Position numbers and translations under genes: made by a program. Of a stretch of DNA of 64,000 nucleotides, positions 47,290-58,410 are shown one piece after another; position 1 is the stretch's first letter; each line of letters opens with the position of its first letter. The notes below the pieces were generated by a model, which was not told the DNA's origin, did not search any database, and saw only the letters and a program-made list of their open reading frames with translations. Origin of the DNA: Pseudoxanthomonas sp. J31 (GTDB lineage: Bacteria; Pseudomonadota; Gammaproteobacteria; Xanthomonadales; Xanthomonadaceae); contig NZ_AZNZ01000002.1 of NCBI RefSeq assembly GCF_000510725.1, positions 124,001 through 188,000 of the forward strand, written 5' to 3'.

Positions 47290-49410
47290 TCAGGCGTCCC
47301 GCGCCGCCAGCCGCGCGGCCAGCTCCTCGGCGCCCAGCGGGTGGCTCAGCCAGTAGCCCTGGACCAGGTCGCAGCCCAGGCCGGCCAGCAGGTCCAGCTG
47401 CGCCTGCTTCTCCACGCCCTCGGCCACCACGGTGATGCCCAGCGAGTGGGCCATGGCGACGATCGCGCTGGTCAGGGCCAGGTCGTCCGGGTCGCGCTGC
47501 ATGTCGGCGATGAAGCTGCGGTCGATCTTGAGCCCGTCCACCGGCACCCGGCGCAGGTGGCTGAGGCCGGAGAAGCCGGTGCCGAAGTCGTCCAGCCAGA
47601 CCTTCACGCCGGTGGCGTGCAGCCGGGTCAGCAGCGCCCCGGCCTGCAGCTCGTCGCTGATCAGCGCGGTCTCGGTCAGCTCCAGGTGCAGGCACCCGGC
47701 CGGCAACCCGGACTCGGCCAGGCACTGGGCCACGATCCCCGGCAGCTCGCCGTGGCGCAGCTGGCGCGGCGACACGTTGACCGAGACGAACGGCGGCTCG
47801 CCGCCGCACTCGCGCGCCCAGCGCGCCGCGTCGATGCAGGCCTGGCGCAGCACGCGCGGGCCGAGCTGGTCGATCAGTCCGCTCTGCTCGGCCACGTCGA
47901 TGAACGCCGCCGGCGAGATCGTGCCCAGTTCCGGGTGCTGCCAGCGCAGCAGCGCCTCGGCGCCGACGATCCGGCCATCGCTGGTGCGGCCGATCGGCTG
48001 GTAGACCACGCTGACCTCGCCGCGCTCCCACGCGCCGCGCAGTTCCTGCTCCATGTGCGCGCGGCGCTCGACGGCGTGGTCCATGGCCCGGCTGTAGAAG
48101 CGGAAGCCGTTCTTGCCGGCGCTCTTGGCCTGGTACATGGCGATGTCGCCGTTCTTCATCAGGCCGCTGGCGCCGGTGGCGTCCTCGGGGAACAGGGTGA
48201 TGCCGATCGAGGTGCCCAGGAACACCTGGCGGCCCTCGATCTGCAGCGGGTCGCGCAGTTCGGCCACCAGCACCCCGGCCAGGCGGGTGGCCAGCGGCCG
48301 CACGTCCTCGCCCTCGACCAGGATCACGAATTCGTCGCCGCCGAAGCGCGCCAGCCGCGCGTCCGGGCCGCCGTGGCGGCGGACCGCCTCGCGGATGCGG
48401 GTGGCGAACTGCAGCAGGGCCTCGTCGCCGGCCTCGTGGCCGAGGGTGTCGTTGACCCGCTTGAAGTCGTCGATGTCGGCGAACAGCAGCGCCAGCTGGC
48501 GGCCGGAGCCGTGCAGCTGCTCCAGGCGCTGTTCCAGGTCCTCGCGGAAGGCCAGGCGGTTGGTCAGGCCGGTCAGCGGATCGGTATAGGCGATCTGGCG
48601 CACGTCGCGGTCGTGGCGTGCCACGCTCTCGCTCATGCGGTTGAACGCGCGCTCCAGCTCGCCCAGTTCGTCGTTGCGGGCACTGGCGCGCACCTGGACG
48701 TTGTAGTCGCCGGCCTCGATCCGGCGCGCCGAGGCGGCCAGGTCGCGGATCGGCCGCACCAGCACCCGCTGCACGTACCAGGCCATGCCCAGCACCACGG
48801 CCAGCAGCAGGCCCAGCAGCAGCGCCACCCAGGCGTTCTGGCGCCGCGCCAGCTCGTCGGCGCGCTCGCGCAGGCGTTGCAGGTTCTGCTCCTCGAAGCG
48901 GTGCGCGACCTCCAGCGCCAGGCCCACCCGGACCTGGCCGATGCGGCGGCCGTCGCGGCGGACCGGCGCGATCGCCTCGAGCACGTCCTCGTCCTGGCGC
49001 ACCACCACCTCGGCCACCGGCGGGGCCCCGGCCGGCGGCTCGATCACCCGGAACGGCCCCTCGTCGGCGCGCCCGGCTTCCTGCACCACCCGCCCGTGCG
49101 CGTCGGCCACCTGCAGGTACCGGACCAGGCCGTCCTGGCGCTGCTCGCGCAGCAGCGCGGCGATCGCCTCGGTGTCGCCCTCCTGCAGCGGCCGGGCCAG
49201 GCGGGTGGCCAGCTGCTGCGCCAGGGTACGGGCGCGCGCATGCAGGTGCGCGTCGATCAGCTCGTGGATCGCCGCACGGCTGAGCTCCTCCGACTCCTGG
49301 CGCATGGCCTGCTGCCGCTGCAGGACCAGGCCGAGCAGCACCAGGACCACCACCAGCAGCAGCGACATCGAGGCCAGGAACCTGGCCTGCAGGCCCATGC
49401 GCAGCTTCAT
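47290..49410 (-). CDS. GGDEF-EAL membrane protein (c-di-GMP cyclase/phosphodiesterase)
   Basis: The 706-residue protein has an N-terminal transmembrane helix (~9-30), a periplasmic sensing region, a second helix (~180-200), HAMP, GGDEF and EAL domains. GGDEF is intact at 357-361 (ARFGGDEF) without an RxxD inhibitory I-site. EAL is at 485-487 (GAEALLRW), with the other catalytic residues kept in VNVSPRQL, LELTETALI, WLDDFGTGFS and LKIDRSFI. Both activities are thus possible; the phosphodiesterase is the better-supported one. The ATG at 49408-49410 is preceded by GGAGG. Signal unknown. It lies downstream of trmJ with a 205-bp gap. Confidence 0.93.
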   Translation of the reverse strand: MKLRMGLQARFLASMSLLLVVVLVLLGLVLQRQQAMRQESEELSRAAIHELIDAHLHARARTLAQQLATRLARPLQEGDTEAIAALLREQRQDGLVRYLQVADAHGRVVQEAGRADEGPFRVIEPPAGAPPVAEVVVRQDEDVLEAIAPVRRDGRRIGQVRVGLALEVAHRFEEQNLQRLRERADELARRQNAWVALLLGLLLAVVLGMAWYVQRVLVRPIRDLAASARRIEAGDYNVQVRASARNDELGELERAFNRMSESVARHDRDVRQIAYTDPLTGLTNRLAFREDLEQRLEQLHGSGRQLALLFADIDDFKRVNDTLGHEAGDEALLQFATRIREAVRRHGGPDARLARFGGDEFVILVEGEDVRPLATRLAGVLVAELRDPLQIEGRQVFLGTSIGITLFPEDATGASGLMKNGDIAMYQAKSAGKNGFRFYSRAMDHAVERRAHMEQELRGAWERGEVSVVYQPIGRTSDGRIVGAEALLRWQHPELGTISPAAFIDVAEQSGLIDQLGPRVLRQACIDAARWARECGGEPPFVSVNVSPRQLRHGELPGIVAQCLAESGLPAGCLHLELTETALISDELQAGALLTRLHATGVKVWLDDFGTGFSGLSHLRRVPVDGLKIDRSFIADMQRDPDDLALTSAIVAMAHSLGITVVAEGVEKQAQLDLLAGLGCDLVQGYWLSHPLGAEELAARLAARDA

Positions 49411-49615
49411 TCGCCCTCCGTGCAGGCCAGCCGGCGCCGGGACGGCGCGGCCTTGGCAGGGCAAGGATCGGCCCGGAGGAAGGCCACCGCAACGGCCATC
49501 GCCCGGCCGTACCTCGACGCACCCGGCAGCGCCCGCGGCGCCACCAGGACCGGATTGCGCATGCTCGACAAGCGTGAATCCCCCCTGTGACCGGCAAAGC
49601 CTAGCCGAAAGCCGC

Positions 49616-50416
49616 TCAGGGCGACAGCGGCCCCTTGCCCGCCGCGCCTGCCAGCCGCGCCATGCGCTGGGCATCGGCCAGCACCCCGCGCAGCAGCCGC
49701 ACCTCGTGCGCGGTCAGGCCGGTGCGCACGAACAGCCGGCGCAGCTTGCGCATGGCCGAATCCGGGGAGCGCCCCTTGTGGAAGTCGATCTCGTCCAGGG
49801 TCTGCGCCAGCTGCGCGAAGAAGCCTTCCAGCTGCTCATGGGTGGCCGGCTGCGCGTCCGGCGGCAACGGCTCGGCCGGAGCCGGATCGGCGGCCAGCAC
49901 CGCCAGCCGCACCTCGTAGGCCAGCACCTGCACCGCCGCGGCCAGGTTGAGCGAGCTGAACGCCGGATCGGACGGGATGTGCACCGAGGCGTGGCACAGC
50001 TGCAGCTCCTCGTTGGTCAGGCCGGTGCGCTCGCGCCCGAACACGATCGCCACCGGCCCCTCGGCGGTGACCTGCAGCGCCCGCTGCGCGGCCGCGTCCG
50101 GCTCCAGCTGCTCCAGCTGCACCCGGCGGCTGCGCGCGGTGCAGCCCAGCACCATGCGGCAGTCGGCCACCGCCTCGGCCAGGGTGGCGTATACCGGGGC
50201 GCGGTCGAGCACGTCCTCGGCGCCGGCGGAACGGCGGTAGGCGGTGTCGTCCAGCGGCTTTTCCGGGCTGACCAGGACCAGCCTGGACAGGCCCATGGTC
50301 TTCATCGCGCGCGCGGCGGCGCCGATGTTGCCCGGGTGCTGGGTACCGACCAGGACGATGCGGATGGCGCCGGCGGCCCCGGCGGCGGATTGTGGGGCGA
50401 TGGGGGATTCGGACAT
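49616..50416 (-). CDS. trmJ: tRNA (cytidine/uridine-2'-O)-methyltransferase TrmJ
   Basis: TrmJ methylates the 2'-OH of nucleotide 32 in several tRNAs. The 266-residue SPOUT protein starts at the ATG 50414-50416 (MSESPIAPQSAAGAAGAIRI). It shows the RIVLVGTQHPGNIGAAARAM start of the domain and the trefoil-knot residues VFGRERTGLTNEEL and PSDPAFSSLNLAAAVQVLAY. The C-terminal helical extension is present. A -10-like TACCAT ends 7 bp before the ATG. It is divergent from suhB, a linkage conserved in gammaproteobacteria. Confidence 0.95.
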   Translation of the reverse strand: MSESPIAPQSAAGAAGAIRIVLVGTQHPGNIGAAARAMKTMGLSRLVLVSPEKPLDDTAYRRSAGAEDVLDRAPVYATLAEAVADCRMVLGCTARSRRVQLEQLEPDAAAQRALQVTAEGPVAIVFGRERTGLTNEELQLCHASVHIPSDPAFSSLNLAAAVQVLAYEVRLAVLAADPAPAEPLPPDAQPATHEQLEGFFAQLAQTLDEIDFHKGRSPDSAMRKLRRLFVRTGLTAHEVRLLRGVLADAQRMARLAGAAGKGPLSP

Positions 50417-50508
50417 GGCGCAGATGGTAAACTGCGCGGCCGGCCTCGCGTGCCGGAACGCTCTTTTAATTCGCCCAACCCCCACAGCCTTTACCGGGAG
50501 CCTTCGCC

Positions 50509-51333
50509 ATGCTCAACCCCGCCGTCAACGTCATGGTCAAGGCCGCGCGCCTGGGCGGTAACGTCCTGCTGCGCAACATCAACCGCCTCGACGCCCTGAA
50601 CGTGGTCCAGAAGCAGCGCATGGACTACGCCAGCGAGGTCGATGCCGAGGCCGAGAAGGTCATCGTGAAGGAACTGCGCCGCGCCTACCCGGACTACGGC
50701 GTACTGGGCGAAGAAGGCGGCCACCAGCCGGGCCGCCAGTCGCGCTTCCAGTGGGTGATCGACCCGCTGGACGGCACCAGCAACTACCTGCGCGGCTTCC
50801 CGCACTACTGCGTGTCCATCGCCCTGGTCGACAACGGCGAGCCGATCGACGCGGTGATCTTCGACCCGCTGCGCAACGAGCTGTTCGCCGCCAGCCGCGG
50901 TGCCGGCGCGGTGCTCAACGACAAGAAGATCCGGGTGGCCGAGCGCAAGGACCTGTCCGGGACCGTGATCGGCACCGGCTTCCCGCCGCGCGAGCGCGCC
51001 CGCGCCAGCGCCCAGCTCAAGTGCGTGGACGCACTGCTGACCCACGCCGAGGACGTGCGCCGCACCGGCTCGGCCGCCCTGGACCTGGCCTACGTGGCCT
51101 GCGGCCGCTTGGACGCCTATTTCGAGGCCGGCGTGAAGGCCTGGGACATCGCCGCCGGCGTGCTGCTGGTGCGCGAGGCCGGCGGGCGGGTGTGCGACTT
51201 CCGCGGCGCCAACGCCGCGCGCATGGACGAGCGCGGCCCGGACGGCCGCCAGATCATCGCCGGCAACGTGAAGGTCGCCGACGAGCTGCAGAAGCTGGTG
51301 GTCAACACCGGCTACGCCGCCGCGTTCAACTGA
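50509..51333 (+). CDS. suhB: Inositol-1-monophosphatase SuhB
   Basis: SuhB is a Mg-dependent inositol monophosphatase; in E. coli it also joins the rRNA antitermination complex with NusA and NusB. The 274-residue protein has the metal-binding motifs GEEGG (E68, E69), [17 protein letters not shown] (D85-T90) and the C-terminal [15 protein letters not shown]. The ATG at 50509 follows GGGAG. Divergent trmJ is the typical neighbour, and a terminator lies 12 bp after the stop. Confidence 0.96.
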   Translation: MLNPAVNVMVKAARLGGNVLLRNINRLDALNVVQKQRMDYASEVDAEAEKVIVKELRRAYPDYGVLGEEGGHQPGRQSRFQWVIDPLDGTSNYLRGFPHYCVSIALVDNGEPIDAVIFDPLRNELFAASRGAGAVLNDKKIRVAERKDLSGTVIGTGFPPRERARASAQLKCVDALLTHAEDVRRTGSAALDLAYVACGRLDAYFEAGVKAWDIAAGVLLVREAGGRVCDFRGANAARMDERGPDGRQIIAGNVKVADELQKLVVNTGYAAAFN

Positions 51334-51344
51334 GATCCGCGAAG

Positions 51345-51378
51345 AAAGCCGCCTGCCCTCCGGGGTGGGCGGCTTTTT
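51345..51378 (+). terminator. Terminator of suhB
   Basis: Stem AAAGCCGCC (51345-51353) pairs with GGCGGCTTT (51368-51376), with an inner GC hairpin in the loop, followed by TTTTT. This is a standard rho-independent terminator. Confidence 0.9.
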
Positions 51379-51603
51379 CGTGCCCGGCTTCTGGCTCCCT
51401 CTTCCTTTGGGGCGTGATGGCATCGCCCGCGCGCCCTGGCGCGCATGCCCATCGAACGCCGGCACCCCGACGCGGGCAGGGACGCTGACCGGGGGCTGGG
51501 ATGTGGGTCGGGATCGCAGCCGCGCCGCGCGTGCGGGCTGCTCCAGGCACCCTGCTCTTTCCCCAACCCCTCCCCCAGGGGGAGGCGCTTGCTTCCGGGA
51601 AAA
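51379..51603. other. Non-coding island between two convergent terminators
   Basis: The only stretch over 300 bp without a gene runs from 51334 to 51653, and its central ~225 bp lie between the suhB and secF terminators. I see no credible gene. It holds short imperfect repeats such as AACGCCGGCACCCCGACGCG (starts near 51449) and an 8-bp palindrome CCTCCCCC/GGGGGAGG (51569-51585). This resembles degenerate dispersed intergenic repeats seen in xanthomonads, but copy number cannot be judged from one window. Confidence 0.4.
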
Positions 51604-51631
51604 GGAAAAGCCGCCCGAAGGCGGCTTTTCC
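51604..51631 (-). terminator. Terminator of the sec operon (after secF)
   Basis: A perfect 12-bp stem (GGAAAAGCCGCC with GGCGGCTTTTCC, tetraloop CGAA) is followed on the minus strand by TTTTCCC. It lies 22 bp past the secF stop. Confidence 0.88.
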
Positions 51632-51653
51632 GGAACCTGCCAGCGGCGTCCGC

Positions 51654-52616
51654 TCAAGGACGACGCGCCAGCTCCGCCTCGTCCCTGGCCTTGGGCAGCA
51701 GGTCCTGCTTGGTGACCTTGAGGAAGCCCAGGGTCAGCAGCGGGCAGGCCAGGAAGATGGAGGACAGGGTGCCGACCACGGCGCCAATCATCTGGGTCAG
51801 GGCCAGGCCCTCCAGCGAGCCGCCGCCGTACAGGTACAGCGCCAGCACCGACAGGAAGAACACCAGCGAGGTGATGATGGTGCGCGACAGGGTCTGGTTG
51901 ATCGAGCGGTTGAAGATCTCGTGCGGCTCCGCGCGCATGGAGCGGAAGTTCTCGCGCACGCGGTCGAACACCACGATGGTGTCGTTGATCGAGAAGCCCA
52001 TCACCGACAGCAGGCCGGCCAGCACGGTCAGGTCGAAGTCGCGCCCGCTCCAGGCGAAGTAGCCGGCCACCACCAGCACGTCGAACAGCGTGGTCAGGGT
52101 GGCGGAGACCGCGAACTTCCACTCGAAGCGGAAGCCGATGTAGATCAGGAAGCCCACCACCACGAACAGCGCCGCGTACAGGCCGTTCATGGCCAGCTCG
52201 CGGCCCACCTGGGGACCGACGAACTCGGTGCGCATCAGCGTGGCCGGGTTTTCCGCGGTGGAGACCGCGGCCAGCACCTCCTGCGCGGTGTGGTTGTTGG
52301 CGTCGGTGGTGGTCTGGCCGTCGCGCGGCTGCAGCCGCACCAGCACGTCGGTGCCGCTGCCGAAGCTCTGCACCTGCGCGCCCTCGTAGCCGGCGCCGGC
52401 CAGGCGCTCGCGCACCTGGTCGACCGGGGTGGACTGGGCGAAGCGCACCTCGACCACGGTGCCGCCGGTGAAGTCCAGAGCGTAGTTGAAGCCCTTGGCG
52501 ATGCCGGCCACGGCGGCGGCGAACATCAGCACGGCGGCGACGATCGCCACCCAGCGCATCTTCATGAAGTCGATGCGCGGCTCGTGCGGGATGAAAGTCA
52601 GCGGGAAGATCTTCAT
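51654..52616 (-). CDS. secF: Protein translocase subunit SecF
   Basis: SecF works with SecD to use the proton motive force for late steps of Sec export. The 320-residue protein has six transmembrane helices and a periplasmic domain. Motifs are FALDFTGGT-type (FNYALDFTGGTVVEVRF), VMGFSINDTIVVFDRVREN and RTIITSLVFFLSVLALYLYG. It lies 16 bp after secD and is followed by a terminator. Confidence 0.97.
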   Translation of the reverse strand: MKIFPLTFIPHEPRIDFMKMRWVAIVAAVLMFAAAVAGIAKGFNYALDFTGGTVVEVRFAQSTPVDQVRERLAGAGYEGAQVQSFGSGTDVLVRLQPRDGQTTTDANNHTAQEVLAAVSTAENPATLMRTEFVGPQVGRELAMNGLYAALFVVVGFLIYIGFRFEWKFAVSATLTTLFDVLVVAGYFAWSGRDFDLTVLAGLLSVMGFSINDTIVVFDRVRENFRSMRAEPHEIFNRSINQTLSRTIITSLVFFLSVLALYLYGGGSLEGLALTQMIGAVVGTLSSIFLACPLLTLGFLKVTKQDLLPKARDEAELARRP

Positions 52617-52632
52617 GTCCGGTTTCCTTCCC

Positions 52633-54477
52633 TCAGACGGCCAGGGACTTGAGCTTCTTGCGGCGGGCGTACAGCAGCACCGCCAGGGAGCGCGACACGG
52701 TGATCGCGGTGAACATCGAGGCGAAGATGCCGATCACCATGGTCACGGCGAAGCCCTTCAGCGGGCCGGTACCGAAGGCGTACAGCGCGATGCCGGCGAG
52801 GATGCCGGTGAGGTTGGCGTCGAAGATGGTGCCGGAGGCCTTCTCGTAGCCGTTGGCGATCGCCGCCTTGGGCGGCACGCCGGCGCGCAGCTCCTCGCGG
52901 ATGCGCTCGTTGATCAGCACGTTGGCGTCCACCGACAGGCCGATCGACAGCGCCAGGCCGGCGAAGCCCGGCAGGGTCATGGTGGCGCCGAACAGCGACA
53001 TCACCGCGACCACGATCAGCAGGTTGAACAGCAGCGCGATGCCGGTCAGCACGCCGAACATGCGGTAGTACACGGCGAAGAACACCAGGGTGAACAGGAA
53101 CGCGTACAGCACCGCGGTGACGCCGCGCTCCACGTTCTCCTTGCCCAGGCTGGGGCCGACGATCTTCTCCTCGACGAAGTCCATCGGCGCGGCCAGCGAG
53201 CCGGCGCGCAGCAGCTTGGCCAGGTCGTCGGCCTCGGCCTTCTCCAGGCCGGTGGTCTGGAAGTTCTTGCCGAACACGCCGTTGATGTTGGCCACGGAGA
53301 TCACTTCCTCCTTGACCCGGAAGCTGCGCACTTCCTGGCCGTTGACCATCTTCACCTGCGGGATGCGCTCGGTGTAGACCACCGCCATCGGCTTGCCGAC
53401 GTTGGCGCTGGTGAACTCGAACATGCGGTCGCCGCCGACGTTGTTGAGGGTCACGCTGACCGCCGGCAGGCCGTTCTGGTCGACCGTGCTCTGCGCGGCC
53501 ACCATCTGGTCGCCGGTCACGATCACGCGCTTGCTCAGCAGCACCGGCGAACCGTCGCGGCGGTAGTAGACCTTGGCTTCCGGCGGCACCCGGCCGGTGC
53601 GCACCGCGTCGATCGCGCTGCCCTCGACCACCGCGCGGTACTCCAGGGTCGCGGTGGCGCCGATCATGCGCTTGGCCTCGGCGGTGTCCTGCACGCCGGG
53701 CAGCTGCACCACGATGCGCTCCTCGCCCTGGCGCTGGATGATCGGCTCGGCCACGCCCAGTTCGTTGACGCGGTTGCGCAGGGTGGTGATGTTCTGCTCG
53801 ATCGCCGAGCCGGCGATCTGCTGCAGCTCGGTTTCCGGGATCCGCACCAGCAGGCGGTTGCCGCCCTGCACCTCGACCGACATCGCCGGCAGCGCCTGCG
53901 CCAGCACGGTGCGGGCCTGGGCCGGGTCGGCGCCGCTGGCCAGGGCCACGGCGATGGTGTTGTCGGGGCGGCGGTCGACCGCGGTGTAGCGGATGCGGCG
54001 GTCGCGCAGGGTCACCCGCACGTCCTCGGTATAGGCGTCCAGGCGCTTGTCCAGCGCCGCCTTCTGGTCGACCTGCAGCACGAAGTGCACGCCGCCCTGC
54101 AGGTCCAGGCCCAGCACCATCGGCTTGGCGCCGATGCGCTCCAGCCAGTCCGGCACGTTGGAGGCCAGGTTCAGGGCGACGGTGTAGTTCTCGCCCAGGC
54201 TGCCGCGCAGTGCGTCGGCGGCCAGGGTCTGCGCCTCGGCGTCGTCCAGGCGCACCAGCAGGTTGTCGCCCTCGACCGCGACCGACTTGGGCGTCACGCC
54301 GGCGGACGACAGCGCGCCGGCGACGCGCTCGGACAGCGCCTGGTCCAGGGCGGCGCCGCGGTTGCCGGTGATCTGCACGGCGTAGTCGCTCTGGTACACG
54401 TTGGGCAGCGCGTACAGCACGCTGAGCGCCAGCACGGCCAGGATGACCAGGTATTTCCAGCGGGGAAACTCGAGCAT
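52633..54477 (-). CDS. secD: Protein translocase subunit SecD
   Basis: The 614-residue protein starts at the ATG 54475-54477 (MLEFPRWKYLVILAVLALSV). The first transmembrane helix is followed by the large periplasmic P1 domain, where GLDLQGGVHFVLQVD is the signature. Then come helices 2-6 with GFAGLALSIGLSVDANVLIN and FGTGPLKGFAVTMVIGIFAS. RND-fold kinship is evident. It lies 58 bp after yajC in the canonical tgt-yajC-secD-secF order. Confidence 0.97.
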   Translation of the reverse strand: MLEFPRWKYLVILAVLALSVLYALPNVYQSDYAVQITGNRGAALDQALSERVAGALSSAGVTPKSVAVEGDNLLVRLDDAEAQTLAADALRGSLGENYTVALNLASNVPDWLERIGAKPMVLGLDLQGGVHFVLQVDQKAALDKRLDAYTEDVRVTLRDRRIRYTAVDRRPDNTIAVALASGADPAQARTVLAQALPAMSVEVQGGNRLLVRIPETELQQIAGSAIEQNITTLRNRVNELGVAEPIIQRQGEERIVVQLPGVQDTAEAKRMIGATATLEYRAVVEGSAIDAVRTGRVPPEAKVYYRRDGSPVLLSKRVIVTGDQMVAAQSTVDQNGLPAVSVTLNNVGGDRMFEFTSANVGKPMAVVYTERIPQVKMVNGQEVRSFRVKEEVISVANINGVFGKNFQTTGLEKAEADDLAKLLRAGSLAAPMDFVEEKIVGPSLGKENVERGVTAVLYAFLFTLVFFAVYYRMFGVLTGIALLFNLLIVVAVMSLFGATMTLPGFAGLALSIGLSVDANVLINERIREELRAGVPPKAAIANGYEKASGTIFDANLTGILAGIALYAFGTGPLKGFAVTMVIGIFASMFTAITVSRSLAVLLYARRKKLKSLAV

Positions 54478-54535
54478 TGCGGGACCCCGCGCGGCCCCGC
54501 CCCGCGGGACCACGCTCAGTGGTGGAACGGACGGA

Positions 54536-54871
54536 TCAGGCGGACTTCAGGGTGCCCTTGGGCAGCACGTTGCCGATGGCGGCCTTCTGCACGCGGATGC
54601 GGACGTTGTCGGCGATCTCGACGGTGACGAAGTTCTCCCCGATCTCGGTGACCACGCCGGCGATGCCGCTGTTGGTCAGCACCTCGTCGCCGCGCTGCAG
54701 CTTGCCGAGCATGGCCTGGTGCTCCTTCTGCCGCTTCATCTGCGGGCGGATCATCAGGAAGTACATGATCGCGATCAGGATGATCGGGAACAGCAGCATG
54801 CCGAAGCCGCCCTGCGGCGCGGGGGCCGCGGCGATGATGGCGGTCGGGCTGAGGGTGGCGAGAAGGCTCAT
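54536..54871 (-). CDS. yajC: Preprotein translocase accessory protein YajC
   Basis: The 111-residue single-pass membrane protein associates with SecDF and the Sec holotranslocon. Its hydrophobic helix is FGMLLFPIILIAIMYFLMIR, immediately followed by PQMKRQKEHQAMLGKLQRGD and the small beta domain VLTNSGIAGVVTEIGENFV. An Ala/Pro stretch (IIAAAPAPQGG) precedes the helix. A probable extended -10 promoter lies about 35 bp upstream, so secDF may also be transcribed from here independently of tgt. Confidence 0.95.
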   Translation of the reverse strand: MSLLATLSPTAIIAAAPAPQGGFGMLLFPIILIAIMYFLMIRPQMKRQKEHQAMLGKLQRGDEVLTNSGIAGVVTEIGENFVTVEIADNVRIRVQKAAIGNVLPKGTLKSA

Positions 54872-54905
54872 CGGTGGTTCCTGTCAAGGCTGAAAATAGC
54901 CGTGG

Positions 54906-54914
54906 ATTATGCCA
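54906..54914 (-). promoter_or_regulatory. Extended -10 promoter of yajC-secDF
   Basis: TGGCATAAT on the minus strand is an extended -10 element (TG-N-CATAAT). TTGCAA lies 22 bp upstream, too far for an ideal -35. The start would leave about 30 nt before the yajC ATG with AGGAA as ribosome binding site. Confidence 0.5.
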
Positions 54915-55025
54915 TAGGGGCGCCCCGCCCCCATTGCAACGAAACTGGGACCCTTCCGGGGCGCCTCCGGTTCCCGCCGGGCCGACCAGCGGCACCCTGC
55001 CCCCGCCCGGCGCCGCCGGACCGGC

Positions 55026-57525
<2,500 letters not shown>

Positions 57526-57608
57526 GTGGCGGAGGCTTCGGGGCGGCAAGGGGGCGGGCATTATCCCGGAATGCGCCTGCGGCGTGTCCCAAATCTGAAC
57601 GGATGCCC

Positions 57609-57636
57609 TTGCGGGGCGGCGCCCCTGCGCTAGGAT
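57609..57636 (+). promoter_or_regulatory. Promoter of the receiver-HPt gene
   Basis: TTGCGG (57609-57614) and TAGGAT (57631-57636) are 16 bp apart. The start would be near 57643, about 20 nt before the ATG at 57664, with GGGAG as ribosome binding site. Confidence 0.55.
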
Positions 57637-57663
57637 GCACCCAGCCGACAGGGAGTCAGCCAC

Positions 57664-58359
57664 ATGGGAGCGCGAGAACCCTCCGTGCCCGCCACCCCGC
57701 GGGTCCTGCTGGTCGAGGACGACAGCATCAGCCAGGCCTATTTCCAGGCCGTGCTCGAATCCCTCCCCGCCACCGTGGAACTGGTGGCCACCCAGCAACA
57801 GGCACTGGCGCACGGCACCGCCATGCGCCACGACCTCTGGCTCATCGACCTGACCCTGCCCGACGGCTCCGGCATCGAGCTGCTGCGGCAGCTGCAGGCG
57901 CACTGGCCGGAGCCGCCGCCGGCGCTGGCCCACACCGCCCATTCCGACCCGGCCGCCCACGCGCCGGCGCTGGAGGCCGGCTTCCGCGAGGTCCTGGTCA
58001 AGCCGATGCCCGGCGCCCAGCTGTTGCAGGCCGTGCGCGCCGCGCTGGCTACCGCCGGCAGCCTGCCGGACTGGGACAACGCCGCGGCCGCCGCCGCACT
58101 CAACCACGACACCGAGAACATCCGGGTGCTGCGCCGCATGTTCCTGGACGAGCTGCCGGGCGCGCGCGAAGAGGTGCTGGCCAGCGCCCGCCGCGGCGAC
58201 ATCGGCGCGGTGCGCGCGCGCCTGCACCGGCTGCAGGCCGGCTGCGGCCTGGTCGGCGCGCGCCGCCTGGGCGCGGCGGTCGAGTCGCTGCGCCGCGCCC
58301 CGGATTCGCCGCGGGCGCTGGAGCACTTCGACCACGTCGCCCGCGACCTGCTGCGCTGA
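57664..58359 (+). CDS. Response regulator receiver-HPt fusion protein
   Basis: The 231-residue protein has an N-terminal CheY-like receiver (10-127) with the acidic pair D19/D20, phospho-acceptor D62 in LIDLTLPDGSG, T91 and K113 (VLVKPMP). A C-terminal HPt domain (150-231) holds H188 in ARLHRLQAGCGLVGA. No output or kinase domain is present, so it is probably a phosphorelay intermediate or phosphate sink. No hybrid kinase lies nearby; creC is a simple kinase and an unlikely direct partner. Convergent with creD. Confidence 0.88.
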   Translation: MGAREPSVPATPRVLLVEDDSISQAYFQAVLESLPATVELVATQQQALAHGTAMRHDLWLIDLTLPDGSGIELLRQLQAHWPEPPPALAHTAHSDPAAHAPALEAGFREVLVKPMPGAQLLQAVRAALATAGSLPDWDNAAAAAALNHDTENIRVLRRMFLDELPGAREEVLASARRGDIGAVRARLHRLQAGCGLVGARRLGAAVESLRRAPDSPRALEHFDHVARDLLR

Positions 58360-58366
58360 ACGCAGC

Positions 58367-58397
58367 CGGCCCCGGATGGCCAGGCCACCCGGGGCCG
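58367..58397. terminator. Hairpin between convergent receiver-HPt and creD genes
   Basis: CGGCCCCGG pairs with CCGGGGCCG over a small inner stem. No T-run follows on either side. It lies 8 bp past one stop codon and 14 bp before the other, so it could help stop both transcripts. Confidence 0.4.
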
Positions 58398-58410
58398 CGC
58401 CGGCGCCCCG

